Position numbers and translations under genes: made by a program. A DNA stretch of 64,000 nt. Source: Fragum whitleyi (lineage: Eukaryota; Mollusca; Bivalvia; Cardiida; Cardiidae). The notes under the pieces were generated by a model. It ran no database searches and was not told the DNA's origin. It worked only from the letters and a program-made list of their open reading frames with translations. This document shows, in pieces, positions 34,618-47,316 of the stretch. Positions within the stretch are counted from its first letter, which is position 1. The number at the start of each line of letters is the position of its first letter. The stretch covers positions 66,049,020-66,113,019 of the forward strand of contig OX411548.1 in assembly GCA_948146395.1 (NCBI GenBank). Reading direction: 5' to 3'.

Positions 34618-35936
34618 AACATCAATTTCCAGCTGACCAACCCATCCTCCTGCTTTAAATTTTCAAACACAGCAGTCCGGGAACTTAACAAAAGGGTGAA
34701 ATAGATTTCGACTTTCGTCTTATAGACGAGAGCCAAAGGAGCGCTTTGTGCACGTCTGTAGTCGTTTGGTGATAAATGTACCAACTGTATTTGTTTAGAG
34801 CTGTGGTTGCGATATTTTGATCACTCAACTACGATATCTTAATTTAGCACAGGAAATACTTTAATTGAATATCTTCTATACATCAGAGGGAAATAATATA
34901 TTTCACTTAAGAAACTAACCGCTCACATCATATTTTGGATAAAAATGTTGTTCGATTCCTAAATGAATATGCAGCAAAAACTGTTCATGTTAACTACAAA
35001 GAAAAAAACGATTCATCCTTATTAAGCCTTTACCAGACGACAAAATTTAAGAATGGTCCGATTTCAAAGAATTTCGTTCATTTTTTCGTTCATTTCCATT
35101 CAGACGACAAATATTTTTGCCTGGTTCAAATTCTAATGTGTTCCTGGCAACATTTAAAATGTCGATTTACATTGAAAGTAAGGCTACACATTTTTTTGAG
35201 AAAACGAAAATTTTCTTGTAATTCCTTCTTTTTCTCGCAATAGTTTCCAAAGATACTGTTCAATAGTTGGAGAAAACGTCGGATTGCAGGGCTATGGGTA
35301 AATGTAACTCGATATGGGCGTTGTAATTTGATGGTTTCGGTTATTAGAGAACGCAATCCTGGTCCATTTTAAAGTGTTTGAGACATTTTAAGTAATTCAA
35401 TTTAGATCCTTTTATAATCGTAGGATACATTTTCAGGAATGTATGTTTAATGAGAACGTTCGTGTATTAACGGCTGAAAATGCAGAAAAGACGGCTGTAA
35501 ATAGACGCAGCGTCCCTTCAAATCCTTACTTAATGATAATATTTTGGTCAAATATTCTTTACAGATATACAAGTTTAAGGTATAGAGAAAATCGACCTTT
35601 GATCACTCTTTTTTTACTTGCACATCTCTATCTATGTGCAGCTCCGAATTAACGAATTTTGAACACAAATATTCAAGGGGTAATCGAAACAACAGCTTAT
35701 TCAGACTGTAGCTGCGACGTTTTGGTCTCTAAACAATGTTGTAAAATGGGTGTATTAAAAATCACATTTTCCTTGAACAATTCAACTTTAATCATTTTAC
35801 GTAATCGATCGAAAAATGCAAATTTCAGGCCTTTTGGCCATTTTGTACATAATCGTAGAAATTATACGTATGCTCGAAAATCGTTCATGGAAGTATGAAA
35901 AAAATTGCGACAGAATGCCCTGTTTCGACAGACAAT
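34618..35936. other. Intergenic, no gene seen
   Basis: AT-rich, with several open frames of 60-100 codons lacking family resemblance or splice context. Worn AACTACAGCTT palindrome remnants at about 34800 and 35690. Confidence 0.5.
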
Positions 35937-36139
<203 letters not shown>

Positions 36140-36599
36140 AACATGACCAATAGGATATTCAGACTTACCATTTTCGTAGATTAAAGTCAGTTTTCTGACA
36201 CGTCAAATATCCACCCTTTCACGTCGAATTCTGATGCGCTTCGTCGGTGATGCAAGGTATCATGTGACTTACGCAAATATACCCACATATACCTTAATTT
36301 GCACAAGCGCACCAAGATGTCGTAACTACAGGGAGAATAATTCTATATTTACGATATTTTGTAATTTTACGAACGGTATATATTTCAGTGATCGATTTAT
36401 TACATCTGCTCTCTCATACAGAAAAATCCATTGAATGTAAACGCTGTTGATATTCAACTCATGAATACAGATTTCTCATTTTAAAGTACAAATGCGACTT
36501 TATTATCATGTGATCCGACAAGCGAATAGGGACTTTACGGAACACCGTTTAATGAATAAATATAGAGGAATAACGACCAGCATGTGTCAACCAGAGGAT

Positions 36600-36852
36600 T
36601 AATTTGAGATCCATCACGCGAAAAGGGACTGGAATCTGGGAATTCTGTAAAATAAATGTTTGAAAAAAGAGATTGAGTCCAGCATTTTAAAAAAATCGTT
36701 CACAGGAAGGTAGATTGATCATTTCGGGACTCAGAAAGTAAGCAAAATGCAAAAAAGTTTCAACACTAGTCAGTCTGAGCAATCCGCAGACTGACTAGGG
36801 TCGATACTTTACGCACTACTCAGGTGCTCACTTTTCGCGTGACGGGTCACAT
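36600..36852. mobile_element. MITE (GACCCGTCACGCGAAAAGG family)
   Basis: Left end ATCCATCACGCGAAAAGGGA, right end TTTTCGCGTGACGGGTCACA, inner CTAGTCAGTCTG / CAGACTGACTAG hairpin. A further worn left end lies at 36510. Confidence 0.85.
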
Positions 36853-37089
36853 ATACAAAATTGGATTGAAAATGATAATTTTGATGGAGATGTTACAGAA
36901 TTATGAGCGTCAAAGTAGCAAGGGGACTTGTTCCAAAAATATACATACATCTTCAATTGAATTTCTGACCGTTTGCCAAATGCAATAACGGGCTGAGTAG
37001 TTTCCTGGACCCACAAGACAAATTTACACTTTCTGCTGATTCCTGGCATTATTACATAAAATAGTCACACACGAGATCTCAAAATATCT

Positions 37090-37328
37090 TACGCAAAAAG
37101 GTACCGGTTTCGATCCCCGATTCCCCTACGGCGGCACTCATACTTTTCGACAATTTGGTACCCACCAATGGGTTGATAATCATAAATCTATGCAATAGCA
37201 TCTGATAAGGAATAGGTGTAATGGTAGTACTGGTGTAAGAAATACCAGGAATCCAATGTTGGGTGCACCTGGCGTAATTATATAACTGCAAAATTGTTAA
37301 TACATGTACCCAATCAATCAATCAGTTA
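37090..37328 (+). mobile_element. SINE, 5' truncated
   Basis: CCCCTACGGCGGCACTCATAC, a standard body with small deletions, and an AATCAATCAATCAG tail. Confidence 0.8.
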
Positions 37329-37493
37329 ATCAGCCCTTGAGATCCTGTCATGGCATAAGGCTCATATGACTTCAAAATGATTATTTCTCCATGAAGTCGC
37401 CTACGTTTGCACAAATTAATACTAATTTACCGATAAAAAAATCGTCGACAAATCAGCGACGCCGATCTTTAGTTATGATATATTTTCATTTTA

Positions 37494-37630
37494 GCGTTGA
37501 TGTGTCCATGAATAAAGTCTAATGGAGAATGATTTAATTGCAAAACGTAAAATCGGTGGGCGGAGCCCTAGGATTTTGCTTTGCATATAACGCTCCGCCT
37601 ATCAGACTTTATTCATGGACACATCGACGC
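37494..37630. mobile_element. Inverted repeat with 27-bp arms
   Basis: GCGTTGATGTGTCCATGAAT and onward against a complement with one mismatch in 27, flanking about 83 bp. Compact MITE-like structure; no other copy seen here. Confidence 0.8.
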
Positions 37631-38011
37631 GACAGTAAAAGTTTATCAATTATAACAAAATCACAACTCTGAAAGTAGTTTTATTACCCTTTTCTTGTTG
37701 AAATATAGTAAAATTGTGTTTCTCTGGATGTGAAATTAATGAATAAGTAATGACATTGACGTTGGGAGAATTTCACAGAAAACGAAGCGCTTCTTTTGGC
37801 ACATAGGCCATATGACCTTAAAAAGCTTCAAGGTTCACGCTTAAATGACGAATGACGTCATAAATGAGCGGAGCTATATGTTTTCACAGTAAAACACATG
37901 GCATATGCATTTTATTGAAAATAAAGTTCTATGTAAGTCTTTCTAATTCGTATATGCGGTTTACGCCAACGTGTTATAAAAAACAAATAGATGCACTCAT
38001 ATATTTATAGC

Positions 38012-38972
38012 TACTTCCAGAAGGATTATTGTCGTAGTCTGGTGTCAATCGTTTATCCACCCGTCCGTGCGTCAGGAATGGCCCTTAGGACATGCTCTTT
38101 CAGATGTCTTTGTTTAATTCTGGTCGCGCTGATAAGATGGGTGTTACGACCTATTGTGTCGTCCAATAATGGGCCTATATGGCGAAATTTGAAAAATCTG
38201 CTCTGAACTAATGGGTAGAATTCACACAAACTTTACAGGAATGGCATCATTCCTGTTAAGTCTGTGTGAATTCTTCCCATGGTTTCAGAGTAGGAGATTT
38301 TTTCAAATGGCATATTCATTCATACATCTCCGTTAAACTCCGATCGGGCTGGTCCGTTATCGTGAAATACAAAAATCTTTTTCTCTGGAACTACTGATAA
38401 GAATTCAAATAAACTTCTTAGAATAGTGCTCAGGACATTCTTTTTCAGATTTCTTACTTAAATTACGATAGGGCTGATAACTATGGGCTCTGCAGGCTGA
38501 TGCATCGTCAACAAATGGTCCCAATAAAACAACTTGATAGAATTTCACAGGAATGATGCTAAGATTATGCTCTTTCAGATTTCTTCCTCAAGATCTGATT
38601 GGATAGTGATGTGGACTCCAATGACTTCACAATAATGATCTGAGTGACAATCTATATCAGCTTTCTTTTTTGGGGGGTGACATAATGCTGCGCCATGGAA
38701 AAGTGATGCATTTTTAGATATCACAACTTGAACAGTTATTGACAGATTTTCACGCAACCTTTACATGATATTGCTTATCATACAGCTGCTTTGAAATATC
38801 ATTCCACATCATGAACAAGGGGGGACTTCTTGTACAAATGATGATAATCTGCATACAAATAAATTATACCCGAGCTTAATAATTTCAAAACAATTTCATG
38901 TTAAATTTTCATTTATCTGCCAGGAATTAAATTTCAGTCGAGCAACACTGGCCATCTTGGTCCTCTTGTTAC
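38012..38972 (+). mobile_element. Diverged AGCTCCACTGG-like composite element
   Basis: CCACCCGTCCGTGCGTCAGG near the start, units of about 150-190 bp with CAGGAATG and CTCTTTCAGAT, and the end CGAGCAACACTGGCC..GGTCCTCTTGTTA. Confidence 0.65.
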
Positions 38973-39024
38973 TTTTGGTGGCTGAAATTCTGCCTGATAG
39001 ATCTTGACTAGTCTAGAGAACATC

Positions 39025-39425
39025 TAGAGTATAATCATTTATTTTATTGTAAGACCGAATCACATTTCATTGAGTGAACAACAAAAGCTATATTTTCATG
39101 AGCGACAAAGCTTTTGATGCTCATGAAATGAAATATAAATCGATCTTACTCAAACAAAAACCAAACAAACGTTTATTTAATGCAAAAATGAGGCAACTGA
39201 GGGGTGGTTTTTTTACGGACCTGTTTTAAACGCGTCATTTTGCCTGTGATTGCTTTGCAACGTTCACGTTGCACTTTCTTTGCTACGCTGAGATGACGAC
39301 AAATAGGATGAAATGAACGAAAGTGGATTTTCATTTTTTTTTATTATTTCACTGGTTGCTCGATGAGTTTATGAAAAAGATAATTCACTGTTATTTCTAG
39401 GTAAACCATCAAAAAGCACTTAAGA
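39025..39425 (+). mobile_element. Interspersed element R, partial
   Basis: GAGTGAACAACAAAAGCTAT, CGATCTTACTCAAAC, CGCGTCATTTTGCCTGTGAT and TTCACTGTTATTTCTAGG in family order with deletions. Confidence 0.7.
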
Positions 39426-39481
39426 ATAGGTAGAAACTTGCTCTATTGCTTGATTTTGTTTTCTAGTTATTTTACGGAGTT

Positions 39482-39571
39482 CCACATATCGATGGCTTAG
39501 CGCAAAACAGTTGTAACTGCCTATAAACATATAGGCAGTTACAACTGTTTCGCGCTGAGCCATCGATATGG
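39482..39571. repeat. Long near-perfect hairpin, arms about 41 bp
   Basis: CATATCGATGGCTTAGCGC..TAACTGCCTAT and its complement ATAGGCAGTTA..GAGCCATCGATATG around a 6-nt loop AAACAT; about two mismatches and one bulge by eye. Confidence 0.85.
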
Positions 39572-39579
39572 ACATTATT

Positions 39580-41330
39580 GCGAGACGGATCAAGAAACTA
39601 TTTTTCACCATTATGAAAGGAAGCTTACAGGAACTCCTAGATGGTTCTTTTTGCGTAACAAACCCCAACTGATTTTTTTCGATCGATATGAAGGGAAAAG
39701 TTCACATACCAAACGCAAGGTAAGTAAATACAGGTAAATCACGTGACAAACTGACCACATCACATTCAATTACCTCAGTCATTGTGAGGGCGTGGTGGCT
39801 ATAATAGCGTTGTCTGACCGGTTTGTGTGGATTTAAGTTTTTTGGAATATATTTGAAAGATGGTAAATGCGTTTTCTTTTCTTTTTCTCGTAAATATCTC
39901 GTAAACCAGACGACATTCAAAGCCCATGCAGACGACTCTTTAAGTTGGTGAACTGGTCAAATCTTGATAGTCTTAGTCTCTTTTGGATTGGAAAAATGTC
40001 AAAATGAAAGAAATTGCTTGTAATAAGCAATCTCTTCAAATTTCACGATATTGTCCAAAACTGGTCTATCTATTTCTCATTTTCTTTTCTTTTTTGTGTG
40101 GGGGTCGAAGTCGTTGTCCGACCGGTGAGTGTGAATCCAAGTCAAGTTTTGGAAATATTTTTTTGAATCCGAAAACGTTGTGAAATATTAAAAATTGCTT
40201 GCTATAAGCAATTTCAGTATTTTCCAAAATGTATTCCCAAGCTTTTCATGCGAGGTTTTTTCTTCATTCCCATTTGTAGTAAATTAAAACCTTGCGTTTT
40301 TAATAGCATCTACCTGTCTACAGTGCTCTAGTAAAAGAACTTTTTGTCCGTTTTTCGAAACCTCGTATGAACAAGTGTTTGTTTACTTTCCCAGAAATTC
40401 GTTATCAGTACTTTTAGCACTTTGATAATTGATGCATTGTTTTATATGTAAGAGTTCGTAACGGTATCAGTGCAGTTATTTACTTCCGCGTCAAGGAGGC
40501 GAGTTGAATGTAGATTTCATTTGGAATTATCTTTTACTTTCAAAGAAATGGTAAATGTTTCATTTTCCTCTTCTGTGATATTTTCTTTTGATATGATTCG
40601 TCAGTTTTAGATATCGATAATCGTTGGAAATGTTGTTGGCAATCATTATTTACATCCTTACCCGCTATGATTTTGATAGAAAAAAAATCACATTTAATAA
40701 AAAAAACCCTTAATATTTAATTTTCACCCGATTTTATTCTTTTTGAAGTTAGAATTTATTTCGAAAGCAACAAGGTAGTAGATCTACTTTTTAAACTTAT
40801 TTAATCTCAGCAATCGATTTTCATAGATCTACAATTGATTTTTAAAGAAAAACAATGCATATACAATTTTTATCAGTAACCAAAAGTTCGTAATTATTGC
40901 TTTAATAGCTTAATGAATAAGTTGAAGTTAAAATAAATTGATCCATCAATAAGAATAGTACAAGTGTAGTCTAGACATACAAGTACAATGCATGAAGTGA
41001 ATTAATTTCTCTTCGCATAACATATCTTTATAACATGCCAAATGCACAATGTTGATTTGTGTTATAGACTGACAAACCTTTAGCAAAGATTAACTTATAT
41101 GAACAGGACTAGAGGTTGTAAGACTTTTCTCATTCCAACTCACATTTTTCTCAAATTAGATATTGAGATTAGAGACGTAATTCTAAAAATAAATGAACAT
41201 CAAATATGTGGTGATAAGTTATCTTAAACAACAACTTATTAATTTTATTACTATTATCGTTCATGTTCAAACATTTATTTGATTTTTAGATTTGAGAAAA
41301 TTCTCATTTGAGCACGACAAAAGCTTAATA
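39580..41330. other. Intergenic, no gene seen
   Basis: AT-rich. Two short palindromes ATTGCTTGTAATAAGCAAT (40012) and ATTGCTTGCTATAAGCAAT (40193), each preceded by a GTTGTCTGACCGG/GTTGTCCGACCGG phrase, suggest an old tandem duplication. Nothing else recognised. Confidence 0.5.
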
Positions 41331-41335
41331 ACCTC

Positions 41336-41594
41336 GGGCCCTGAGGCCCATTTTACTTAACATCCTACGGTCTTTCTTTGCATAAGTCAAATATTAAAGT
41401 TGCTTCAACAGTGGTAACTAAATATTGAATTCTGCCATGGATCATCTCATTGGAATCGTCTTCTAAAGACGATTCATGTGAGATTGCAAGACAAAATCTA
41501 ATTATGATTAAATCACAAGGTACGATTTGTGATTTTGATTTGTGATTTTAACTAACGATTAATTATGTCGTAAAAAGTTAGTAAAACGGGCCCG
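41336..41594. mobile_element. MITE (GGCCCGTTTTACTAAA family)
   Basis: GAGGCCCATTTTACTTAAC to AGTTAGTAAAACGGGCCCG with a central CATCTCATTGGAATCGTC palindrome. Confidence 0.85.
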
Positions 41595-41634
41595 TGATCC
41601 ATATTCAATGCAGATAATACAGTATCGATAATTT

Positions 41635-41950
41635 TGTTCAAGGAAGATAACAAAATAGTAATATTTATTACCTCCCTTTAATGAAATATGAATATTGGTT
41701 CTATGATTAGCTTTCTTTACCTTCACAAACCCACCATACACTTAAAATATTCAATTGTGTTTGTGAGAAAGTGGATTTTTATCTACCGATTTATATGTTC
41801 ATCTGACCTTTTTTAGTGATTTTGGAGCGTTTTTGAATGGTTTGGGTGAGTGCTTGCAATGAATGAATGAATGGAGCGCTGAGTGAGCGATTGAGAATGG
41901 TTTTGATCAAAATGACAGTCAATTTCACGTTGATACTAACTGTAACTACA
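41635..41950 (+). mobile_element. MITE Q, partial
   Basis: Starts inside the family at TGTTCAAGGAAGATAAC and runs to TCAATTTCACGTTGATACTA with GAATGGAGCGCTGAGTGAGC. Confidence 0.8.
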
Positions 41951-42029
41951 CCCACACAATATATATTTCATGGACGGATGTAGAGGGGAAATCGGGGTTC
42001 CTACTCCCACCTAAGATAATGATAATTAT

Positions 42030-42125
42030 AGACCAGCAATTTCAAGTGAGTGATCAAAGATCAATTATACATTAAAAATGATAGGAGATAATGGTTTCTC
42101 GAACCCCATTCTTTCTTATAGATAT
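42030..42125 (+). pseudogene. Orphan copy of the annexin A upstream intron segment
   Basis: CAATTTCAAGTGAGTGATCA, AAAATGATAGGAGATAATGG and TTCTTTCTTATAG match the minus strand of 27375-27285. Exon 1 is not present after it. In both places a MITE Q lies just upstream. Confidence 0.75.
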
Positions 42126-42370
42126 ATACAAATATATCATCAGATTAAGTAACTGTAAAACACTAATTAATGTGTCATATTGTAGATAGGCGGACCAAAA
42201 CGTCTAGATCTTAACTACTCTAGTGCGCTTTCACTCTGATTCCGACAAAAATAGATATGACCTTTGGATTTCTTATTCCTGATGAGTTCTTTAATAATTA
42301 AGGCTACGGATAGAGGGGGTAATTTTTTGGCTTTCAAATTGAATTATTTCAATGAAACCTGCACAAATCC

Positions 42371-42430
42371 TCTACTGTGGGCGCTCATTGGAATCGTCTC
42401 GCTTCCAATAAGTACCCACAACATAGGATT
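42371..42430. mobile_element. GTGGGTACTCATTGGAATCG hairpin repeat
   Basis: CTGTGGGCGCTCATTGGAATCG and ATTCCAATAAGTACCCACAA fold on each other, followed by GAAATAAAGATTTTAGACTG. Confidence 0.8.
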
Positions 42431-42474
42431 TCCTTGAGAAATAAAGATTTTAGACTGCCTTTACCCCCTCTTGT

Positions 42475-42648
42475 CCTTCACCAATGGGTTGATAATCGTA
42501 GACCTATGTGAGATAGCAGCTGGAGGCTAGGAAAGGATGTGATGTAAGTACTGGTGTGAGAAATCCCAAGAATCCAATTTTAGGTGCTCCAGCCGCGATA
42601 TAACTGAAAAATTGTTGAAAGCGGCGTCAAACTCCATTCAATCAATCC
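42475..42648 (+). mobile_element. SINE, body only
   Basis: TTCACCAATGGGTTGATAATC to AAGCGGCGTCAAACTCC and a short CAATCAATCCATCA tail. Sits between two hairpin repeats. Confidence 0.85.
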
Positions 42649-42652
42649 ATCA

Positions 42653-42718
42653 TGTATTGTGGGTGCTCGTTGGAATCGTCTTGTCAAGACGATTCCAATG
42701 AGTACCCACAACATCAGA
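42653..42718. mobile_element. GTGGGTGCTCGTTGGAATCG hairpin repeat
   Basis: Near-perfect palindrome TTGTGGGTGCTCGTTGGAAT / ATTCCAATGAGTACCCACAA with CTTGTCAAGACG at the centre. It shows what the gap-truncated copy at 29687 should continue into. Confidence 0.9.
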
Positions 42719-42987
42719 TTTCATCGAGAAATAAAGATTTAAAACTAGCATTGCCCGCTCGTATCTTAACATCTGTTGATGTTCACAGTCGGACAAAAAG
42801 ACAAAACGCTTTCATTTACAATGTAAAACATGCCGTATGAAGTGACTCAACTAATGATGAAGTGTCATTAATTATAACTTGCTTGAGGGGTTTGACCTTT
42901 TCGCTGAAATGAAACACCGAGAACTAAAAAGTGCTCTAACTTAAAAATATTATTAACTTAAACATATATACATACGTACTTACGTAT

Positions 42988-43053
42988 GTTCATTCATTCA
43001 TTCATTCATTCATTCATTCATTCATTCATTCATTCATTCATTCATTCATTCAT
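42988..43053. repeat. (ATTC)n microsatellite
   Basis: Sixteen ATTC units in a row. Confidence 0.97.
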
Positions 43054-43110
43054 TTTTTGTATGGAGTCCGGCGATTCTGGATACATTTATTCCTCTTGAT
43101 TTAACAAGAA

Positions 43111-43374
43111 TTATGACCCGTCACGCGAAAAGAGACCATCCGGGAATTCTGTGAATTGAATTATTGAACTGGGAATTTGATCCAGCATAGGCCAACCAGA
43201 AGTCGCATTTCAAAAATTCTTTCACTGGAAGGAAGATCGATCATTCTAGATTCAGAAAATAGGAACGGCGCAAAAAGTTTGGACCCTAGTCAGTCTTCGC
43301 AGTCCGCGCAGTCTGCCTAGGTTCGACGCTTTACGCACTACCAAGATGGTCCCTTTTCGCGTGACGGGTCACAA
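43111..43374. mobile_element. MITE (TGACCCGTCACGCGAAAAG family)
   Basis: Termini TGACCCGTCACGCGAAAAG and CTTTTCGCGTGACGGGTCA, inner CCTAGTCAGTCTTCGC / GCAGTCTGCCTAGG hairpin. Confidence 0.9.
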
Positions 43375-43678
43375 TTATTGTTGGCAAAAGAATGGTCTGT
43401 CCTTCCATCAAGATGAAATCGTTCGCGAATCGTTTCGGAAATGTTTCCCTGTTGCACGTGGGTACAGGTGCAATGCGGGGTAACAAAATCGAAATCTTCT
43501 TAAGCCCTTTTCATTTTAAATGTAGGGCTGATATCGACCACAACACCTTATATTTTAACCCTTAACATGTAGATTGCAAAGCAAACGTTATCAATCAACC
43601 CACTCCCTTATGAACTGCAGAAGGGGTTGGGGGTGCGAAGGTGTAGGAATGTGGCTGGGTATAGATTGGGCATATTTT

Positions 43679-43693
43679 GCCCCCCCCCCCCCC
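43679..43693. repeat. Poly(C) tract
   Basis: About 14 C in a row after TTTTG. The 43400-44220 stretch otherwise holds no recognised gene; a worn TGCACGTGGGTACAGGTGCA palindrome lies at about 43452. Confidence 0.8.
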
Positions 43694-44230
43694 GAAAAAA
43701 TGCAAAGTTTGATTTACAACTGCATTTAAAGACTCGAATCCCTTAGACCCTATAAACGCCGAAATGACCAAAGAATCACGTTATATTATTTTCACGTGAA
43801 ATATTACTCATGTCCGATATTCATACGCCTTGTATGTCATAACAGGATAAATGCATCATGTTATGTGTCATCTCATAATGATCACACGTTCATTGTCGGA
43901 CCGTTAAAATAATTCACCTTTTGCGCATTGTCTAGTTTATTTATCCTTCTGTCATAACAAAAGGCCGAGCCCGATAAGCTAAATCGGTATTGCGTTGGGT
44001 TGTCTATCCCGGGATAAATCAAAGTACTGAAAGTACTGATAAGTTTGAATGCGATTGAGAGACGGTGACCTCTAGCTACTTACGACGCTGACGCCTCCCG
44101 CCCACCACAGGTGATCATATAATACGCGTCGTCTATTGACGGGCGTATATAAATCAATTTATTTCAACAACGAGAGACGCTTAAACCCCTGAATCGCTAT
44201 ACAGGCCTGGATCTGATGAAAGGAAAATGA

Positions 44231-44790
44231 TAACAAGAGGGCCAGAATGACCCTAAACCGCTCACCTGAATTCGATTGGTCCAAATGGATCTTATCCAAG
44301 AAACTTTCAGGCAAACATTCATTCAAACTTGCCAAATTGTTGAAGAGAAGACATAATTCGAATTATAAGCACTCATAATAGACCCTGTCAACCCAATCAT
44401 TACAGAGGAGACTCAAAATTGGCCCTACCCCCAGTACCTGCCACGCCCATATTTATGGGCTAATGACAATTTTGCCAACAATATTTGAAGTGGGTCATCA
44501 AAGGAACATTCTTGTAAAGTTTGATTGAAATATGCTCAGTGATTCAGGAGGAGATGTCGTTCAAAGATTTTGGGCTCAAAATAAGCCCCGCCCTGCCATA
44601 CTCATATTTATTGGCCAATTAGAATATAGCGACAATTTTGAAGAAGGTCACATTCTGGCAAAATTTCATTGAAATTGGCCCAGCGGTTTAGGAGAAAAAA
44701 AAAGTCTTAAGAAAGCTGACGACGGACGACGGAGTCAGGGTGATCCTAAAAGCTCCTCTTTAGCACGTTTTGGTAAGGTGAGCTAAAAAA
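44231..44790 (-). mobile_element. Composite AGCTCACC-type element, minus copy
   Basis: On the minus strand it starts TTTTTTAGCTCACCTTACC, has a GTCCGTCGTC stretch and two to three units with CAATGAAATTTTGCCAGA, and ends CAGGTGAGCGGTTTAGGGTC..GCCCTCTTGTT. Confidence 0.8.
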
Positions 44791-45334
44791 GAAGAAAATG
44801 ATACGGATCATACAGCCGACTAATGGACGCACAGGGGAAAGAGTCTTTATATTATTTTTCGAATGACTTCTGCTCCATTTGAGTTATCAATTACATTTTT
44901 AATTAGAAGTGTCGCAAAGTGGACCTCAACAAGTGGTTTGTCCATGATCAAAATATATTTTCGCATGGAAGTCTTTTACTTCATGAGTTGGAATCTCAAG
45001 ACAAATTTTGGACGAAGTTCAATTGTGATTTCGACCTTTGTGACACCAAAATTGGGCACTTTCTCGGGTCATCGACAAATTTTATGATTGAGGTCAATTG
45101 GTTGTTCAGTTAGAGTGGAAACTGTTAACTGTTTAAATTTACTGATGACCGTGACATGTATAACCCCGAAACAATAGGGCATTTCTTTGGGTCATGGGCA
45201 ATATTTGTGTGAGGTTTCTTTATTGCAGGTCAATTGCTTCTCCGTTTATCTAGGGAAAGCAAAAGGTCAATGGACTGAGAGACAGACATGATGAAATCAA
45301 TATATTATATGCTACTCTACTTCTGAGTTGGGGA

Positions 45335-45770
45335 TACAGTTAATAACATCGTGAAATTGATAAGGTGAACGATTTTGGAATGATTTAGGCATGATGTTGA
45401 ACGAGTGAGCGGAGCGAGTTTTGAGTGAAATTTTAAAATGAATTAAGCAAGAACCAATTCGCGATTTCACTGACATAATTGAAATTTAAAGCGTCTGATT
45501 GGTTCTTGGCGATATAGAAAGCTAGTGATTGAACTTTTATGCATATTTCATATAGGTTTTATATATCGCTAATTTTGTTCATCCTGAACAAAATAAGCGA
45601 CACTGGATTCCCTCCCTTAAATTGTACATGTTGAGCTTATTTTTTAACAACTTTGAGCGTTTTTGAATAGTTTGAGTGAGTGTTTGGAATAAATCAATGG
45701 AGCGCTGAGTGAGCGATTGAGAAAGTTTTTTATTGAGATGAATGTCAATTTCACGATGTAACTAACTGTA
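45335..45770 (+). mobile_element. MITE Q, full-length
   Basis: TIRs TACAGTTAATAACATCGTGA and TCACGATGTAACTAACTGTA, with an ATCGCTAATTTTGTTCATCC / CTGAACAAAATAAGCGACA palindrome. A good reference copy for the family. Confidence 0.92.
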
Positions 45771-46154
45771 TGGTGGTGCTCTTAAACGTGTTGATGTGTA
45801 AGAATGCGAAGTTGAACTAGTTGGTTTGTTTCAAATGGCAAATTGTCTTGGTGATAAATGCAATTGGGCAAAGATATTCATAACTCAATTAAAGATATGG
45901 TGGCAAGGGTTTATGTGGATGAGTATTGGGTTTTTACAGTGAAACATTCATGTAGATAACTGCAATATGACGAAAAAAAAGACAATATGTTGCAAAAATA
46001 TTTATTAACTTTAAAAATGTATCATCACTTTAAGAAAAGATTTTTATTTCGTAGCTTAGACAGAAATTTACAATATAAAACCTTGTCAAGAGAAGATCGT
46101 TCAGAAAGAGAAACTATACCTTTAAAAGAAGTTATAACATAATTCTACGAAAAA

Positions 46155-46285
46155 CAGGCGCGACCTTACCAAATAAGCAGATCATGTGGTTGGTCTGTGC
46201 TATTGCTACAATACTGAGAAAACAGATCGCGACATTACCAAATAAACAGATCGCGTGATTGGCTAGTGATATTGTTAATTGCTGA
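46155..46285. repeat. Short tandem duplication, about 70-bp unit
   Basis: GCGACCTTACCAAATAAGCA / GCGACATTACCAAATAAACA, each followed by GATC(A/G)(T/C)GTG(G/A)TTGG. Confidence 0.7.
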
Positions 46286-46689
46286 CCGTATTGGGCTTGG
46301 CTTATCACATGATTTCCAAATATAGTAATACAAACATGTGATACTAATATATTCGTACGCGATTTTCAATATATATCGTTTAAAACATAAATTAGCGTGT
46401 TAAAAATATACGTGAAGTGATAGTTGTGTAATTGTACAGCATTATCACTTTTGATGAAATAAACTGTGTGTCTTTGTCGAGTTGAGATATATACAAAATA
46501 GGCCGAAGTGTATTCACATCCTGTTCACGTGATATGTGTTCTCAAGAAACCCGAAATGAAATTACCTTGTGTTCATTTTGCGGTTTTGTTAAATCTAAGT
46601 TGGAATTGCTCCGCATTCCAACTTAAAAACCAAACTCCAACAACTTTCATCCGACATTTGACAAATTTGTTTGTATGTTTGAATATGTA

Positions 46690-46850
46690 TTAAGGTAGTG
46701 GACCCGTAATAGATCTGCAACGTTCTGGAAGTCATGTACTTATGTTAACCGAGGTTTCCTAATGATTTTTATTAGGAAACCTCGGTTAACATTGTTAAAA
46801 AAACATGTGGTCCGAAAAGTTGCGGAACTATTACGGGACCACTACCTTAA
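46690..46850. mobile_element. MITE (TTAAGGTAGTGGACCCGTAA), full-length
   Basis: Termini TTAAGGTAGTGGACCCGTAA and TTACGGGACCACTACCTTAA; the inner arms GTTAACCGAGGTTTCCTAAT pair exactly with their complement. Reference copy for the family. Confidence 0.92.
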
Positions 46851-46859
46851 CTAGTGGTG

Positions 46860-46995
46860 TCTCCAACCAATGGGTAGATACTTGTAAATTCAAGTTGGAA
46901 ATCAGCTGGAGGATATGAAGGGTTGTAACGATCGTAACGATAGTACGGCTGCAATTGATACCAAGAATCCATTGTTAGGTGCCCCACCCGCGCAA
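46860..46995 (+). mobile_element. Old SINE fragment
   Basis: CAACCAATGGGTAGATACTT, AATCAGCTGGAGGATATGAA and GGTGCCCCACCCGCGCAATA resemble the SINE body with much divergence. Confidence 0.6.
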
Positions 46996-47036
46996 TATGA
47001 CTGTCAGCTTGTAAAAAGAAATTCGTTTCAAGAAGA

Positions 47037-47316
47037 CCGCCGTCATAGCTCAGTGGGTAGCGCGTCGGACTGACAATCTAGAGGTCCCGGGTTCGATCCT
47101 CGACGGCGGCACTCATTATTTCCGACTATTTGTCTCTCACCATTGTGTTGATAATCGTAGACCTATGTGAACTAGCAGCTGGGGGCTAGGAAAGGATGTG
47201 GTGGTTGTGCTGGTGAGAGAAATACCAGGAAACTATTGTTAGGTGCTCCAGCCGCCGCGATATAACTGAAAAAATGTTGAAAGCGGCACTAAACTCCAAT
47301 CAATCAATCAGTCAAT
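47037..47316 (+). mobile_element. Full-length tRNA-headed SINE, best copy
   Basis: The head CCGCCGTCATAGCTCAGTG to GGTTCGATCCTCGACGGCGG has intact A-box and B-box motifs; GAC sits at the anticodon position here, GTC in the other copies. The full body and a CAATCAATCAGTCAATC tail follow. Confidence 0.9.
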
